From: a candidate division NC10 bacterium SPGG6
GTDB taxonomy: Bacteria > Methylomirabilota > Methylomirabilia > Methylomirabilales > CSP1-5
Assembly (NCBI GenBank): GCA_001643535.1
Contig: LXTG01000049.1
Coordinates: forward strand, 1 to 11,843
Direction: 5' to 3'
Length of the DNA: 11,843 bases
Shown in pieces: positions 7,920 to 11,843 of the stretch; position 1 is the stretch's first letter; every line of letters begins with the position of its first letter. The position numbers and the translations under genes are program-made. Below the pieces are notes generated by a model that ran no database searches, was not told the origin of the DNA, and saw only the letters and a program-made list of their open reading frames with translations.

Positions 7920-7938
7920 GCCGGTAGCGCGGTATTTT
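7920..7938 (+). other. 3' arm of the 16S pre-rRNA processing stem
   Basis: Complementary to 6171-6189 in the 16S leader (see there). It lies about 100 nt past the 16S 3' end and 64 nt before tRNA-Ile. The following 50 nt can also fold locally: GTCCAG 7941-7946 with CTGGAC 7979-7984, or GGAGTG 7971-7976 with CACTCC 7984-7989. Confidence 0.7.
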
Positions 7939-8002
7939 CCGTCCAGGCCGCTTCGGTCCCGGGAGGGAGTGGAGTGGTCTGGACACTCCTTTGTGCTTTC
8001 AC

Positions 8003-8079
8003 GGGCCTTTAGCTCAGCTGGTTAGAGCGCACGCTTGATAAGCGTGAGGTCCCTGGTTCGAAACCAGGAAGGCCCACCA
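8003..8079 (+). tRNA. tRNA-Ile (GAT)
   Basis: A 77-nt cloverleaf with the acceptor stem GGGCCTT/AAGGCCC, D-arm TAGCTCAGCTGGTTAGAGC and anticodon stem ACGCT/AGCGT. The anticodon GAT is at 8037-8039. The T-arm is CCTGG-TTCGAAA-CCAGG, and CCA is encoded at 8077-8079. It reads AUC/AUU. Its place in the 16S-23S spacer, followed by tRNA-Ala, is the classic bacterial arrangement, and it is cotranscribed with the rRNAs. Confidence 0.98.
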
Positions 8080-8153
8080 ATCAGATGAGCGGTGAGCGCC
8101 GATCACGAAGCGCGGCACGTCGCGCGCTACCCCGCGCTCGATGCTCTTCCCGT
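8080..8153 (+). other. Inter-tRNA spacer with GC-rich hairpin
   Basis: A 74-nt spacer between the two tRNAs. AGCGCGG (8109-8115) pairs with CCGCGCT (8132-8138), and flanking GAGC/GCTC (8094-8097, 8143-8146) may extend it. It probably holds the tRNAs apart for RNase P and 3' processing. No gene is seen. Confidence 0.5.
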
Positions 8154-8229
8154 GGGGATGTAGCTCAGTTGGGAGAGCACCTGCTTTGCACGCAGGGGGT
8201 CGGCGGTTCGAATCCGCTCATCTCCACCA
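8154..8229 (+). tRNA. tRNA-Ala (TGC)
   Basis: A 76-nt cloverleaf with acceptor GGGGATG/CATCTCC. The third pair is G-U, the alanine identity element. The anticodon TGC is at 8187-8189 within loop TTTGCAC. The T-arm is GGCGG-TTCGAAT-CCGCT and CCA is encoded at 8227-8229. It reads GCN alanine codons. A 63-codon open frame crossing it (GDVAQLGEHLL...) is a well-known false protein from translated tRNA. Confidence 0.98.
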
Positions 8230-8304
8230 GGCCCGTGAAGCCACAGATCACAGATCATGGAGACCCCTCCCGGTAGTCTGGGAGGGTGCAGTGAAAGGTC
8301 GTTC
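8230..8304 (+). other. Spacer between tRNA-Ala and the 23S boxA, with strong hairpin
   Basis: The spacer contains a tandem CACAGAT repeat (8242-8248, 8249-8255) and a perfect 7-bp hairpin CCCTCCC (8265-8271)/GGGAGGG (8280-8286) with an 8-nt loop. No T-run follows, so it is unlikely to terminate transcription inside the operon; a processing or structural role is more probable. Confidence 0.5.
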
Positions 8305-8316
8305 AGCTCTTTGACA
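8305..8316 (+). promoter_or_regulatory. Second boxA site, upstream of 23S
   Basis: AGCTCTTTGACA repeats the leader boxA; 13 bases (8306-8318) are identical to 6158-6170. A boxA before 23S is known in other rRNA operons and would keep the antitermination complex loaded. The 5' arm of the 23S processing stem starts 2 nt after the shared 13-mer. Confidence 0.75.
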
Positions 8317-8320
8317 ACTA

Positions 8321-8357
8321 AATAGAGAAGACGGTTGTGAAGAACCGGCAGAAACCG
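8321..8357 (+). other. 5' arm of the 23S pre-rRNA processing stem
   Basis: AATAGAGAAGACGG (8321-8334) is a perfect 14-base complement of 11468-11481 beyond 23S. Pairing continues with interruptions: 8335-8337 with 11465-11467, 8343-8348 with 11457-11462, and 8349-8357 with 11445-11452 with one bulged A. This is about 31 pairs in total, the expected RNase III substrate for 23S release. Confidence 0.85.
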
Positions 8358-8397
8358 GTGATCCCGTACCCCTCTTGGTATTTTTACCGGTGGGACG

Positions 8398-11431
<3,034 letters not shown>

Positions 11432-11444
11432 ATATCCCACCTAT

Positions 11445-11481
11445 CGGTTCTGTTCTCCGGTTCCCGGCCGTCTTCTCTATT
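11445..11481 (+). other. 3' arm of the 23S pre-rRNA processing stem
   Basis: Partner of 8321-8357 (see there), with the perfect 14-base arm at 11468-11481. It lies in the 63-nt spacer between 23S and 5S. Confidence 0.85.
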
Positions 11482-11494
11482 CTCTTTTCTGAAT

Positions 11495-11612
<118 letters not shown>

Positions 11613-11622
11613 TCAAAACAGG

Positions 11623-11660
11623 ACGCCCGGGTAGAAGTTTGCCCGGGCGTTCGTATTTTC
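11623..11660 (+). terminator. Intrinsic terminator of the rRNA operon
   Basis: ACGCCCGGG (11623-11631) and CCCGGGCGT (11642-11650) form a perfect 9-bp GC-rich stem with a 10-nt loop, followed by TTCGTATTTTC. It lies right after 5S and should end the rRNA transcript. Confidence 0.85.
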
Positions 11661-11698
11661 GGGGCCGAGCTAGGCTACTACTGCCCGGTGGACAGCAG

Positions 11699-11720
11699 AA
11701 AAGGGTCCTGACACCTTTTT
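11699..11720. repeat. Small palindrome resembling REP/RAYT-associated repeats
   Basis: An AAAAGG ... CCTTTT inverted repeat (11699-11704 and 11714-11719) encloses GTCCTGACA. The GGTCCTGACACC core flanked by A- and T-runs recalls repeats often found near Y1-type (RAYT) transposases and scattered through many genomes. That resemblance is from memory. Only one copy is in this window and no transposase is present. A weak second terminator for the rRNA operon is the alternative. Confidence 0.4.
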
Positions 11721-11747
11721 CTCTGTCTCTACAAGGCCAGGTGGGGG

Positions 11748-11843
11748 ATGAAAGAGCACATTGCCTTTTTGAAGAAAAAGGGCTGCCTGTTCCCAAGCCC
11801 CATCCCGCTCCGCGGGTGGTCATCCAAAACGAGCGGCGATTGA
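11748..11843 (+). CDS. Doubtful 31-codon ORF at the window edge
   Basis: ATG 11748 opens a 31-residue frame that ends at TGA 11841-11843, the last bases of the window. AGG/GGGGG lies just upstream and could serve as a ribosome site. The product starts MKEHIAFLKKKGCLF and ends in a polar tail with no recognisable domain. No promoter is evident between the rRNA terminator and this ATG. It may be a chance ORF; I cannot assign a function. Confidence 0.15.
   Translation: MKEHIAFLKKKGCLFPSPIPLRGWSSKTSGD

Noticed and set aside
8085..8276. 63-codon frame containing GDVAQLGEHLL
   Set aside because: It is tRNA-Ala and its flanks translated; this is a recurrent database artefact.

Overview
The window is a housekeeping stretch of a GC-rich bacterial chromosome. 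It holds four protein genes on the plus strand with short or overlapping junctions, a divergent pair (a penicillin-binding protein on the minus strand and tyrS on the plus strand), and one complete ribosomal RNA operon. The 16S gene reads as a deep-branching, diderm-like bacterium. From memory it looks closest to the NC10/Methylomirabilota-Rokubacteria neighbourhood, but I could not run a search and hold that only loosely.

Positions 1-2226 carry the 3' part of a YmdB-type metallophosphoesterase gene, folD, a small beta-carbonic anhydrase of the Rv1284 type, and an 80-residue DUF2007-like protein. The gaps are 8 nt, 8 nt and a 1-nt stop/start overlap, so they are probably cotranscribed. folD links this cluster to one-carbon metabolism. 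Several residues usually conserved around its NADP pocket are replaced. Positions 2227-2314 are a short convergent spacer with a hairpin.

Positions 2315-4624 (minus strand) encode a class A PBP (PBP1A type) that polymerises and cross-links peptidoglycan. Positions 4761-5981 (plus strand) encode tyrosyl-tRNA synthetase. The 136-nt gap between them contains two opposing promoters that share the same -10 bases, so the two genes may compete for RNA polymerase.

Twelve nucleotides after the tyrS stop begins the first of two tandem TTGACA-type rRNA promoters. The operon then runs leader with boxA, 16S, tRNA-Ile(GAT), tRNA-Ala(TGC), second boxA, 23S, 5S and an intrinsic terminator. Both large rRNAs are bracketed by long complementary arms that would form RNase III-type processing stems, and each stem begins at or just after a boxA copy. 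The last 180 nt contain a small palindrome that resembles REP/RAYT-associated repeats and a doubtful 31-codon ORF ending exactly at the window edge.

I found no CRISPR array, phage, defence system or new multi-gene system. The most notable points are the altered FolD cofactor motifs, the interlocked pbp/tyrS promoters, and the well-preserved rRNA processing and antitermination architecture.
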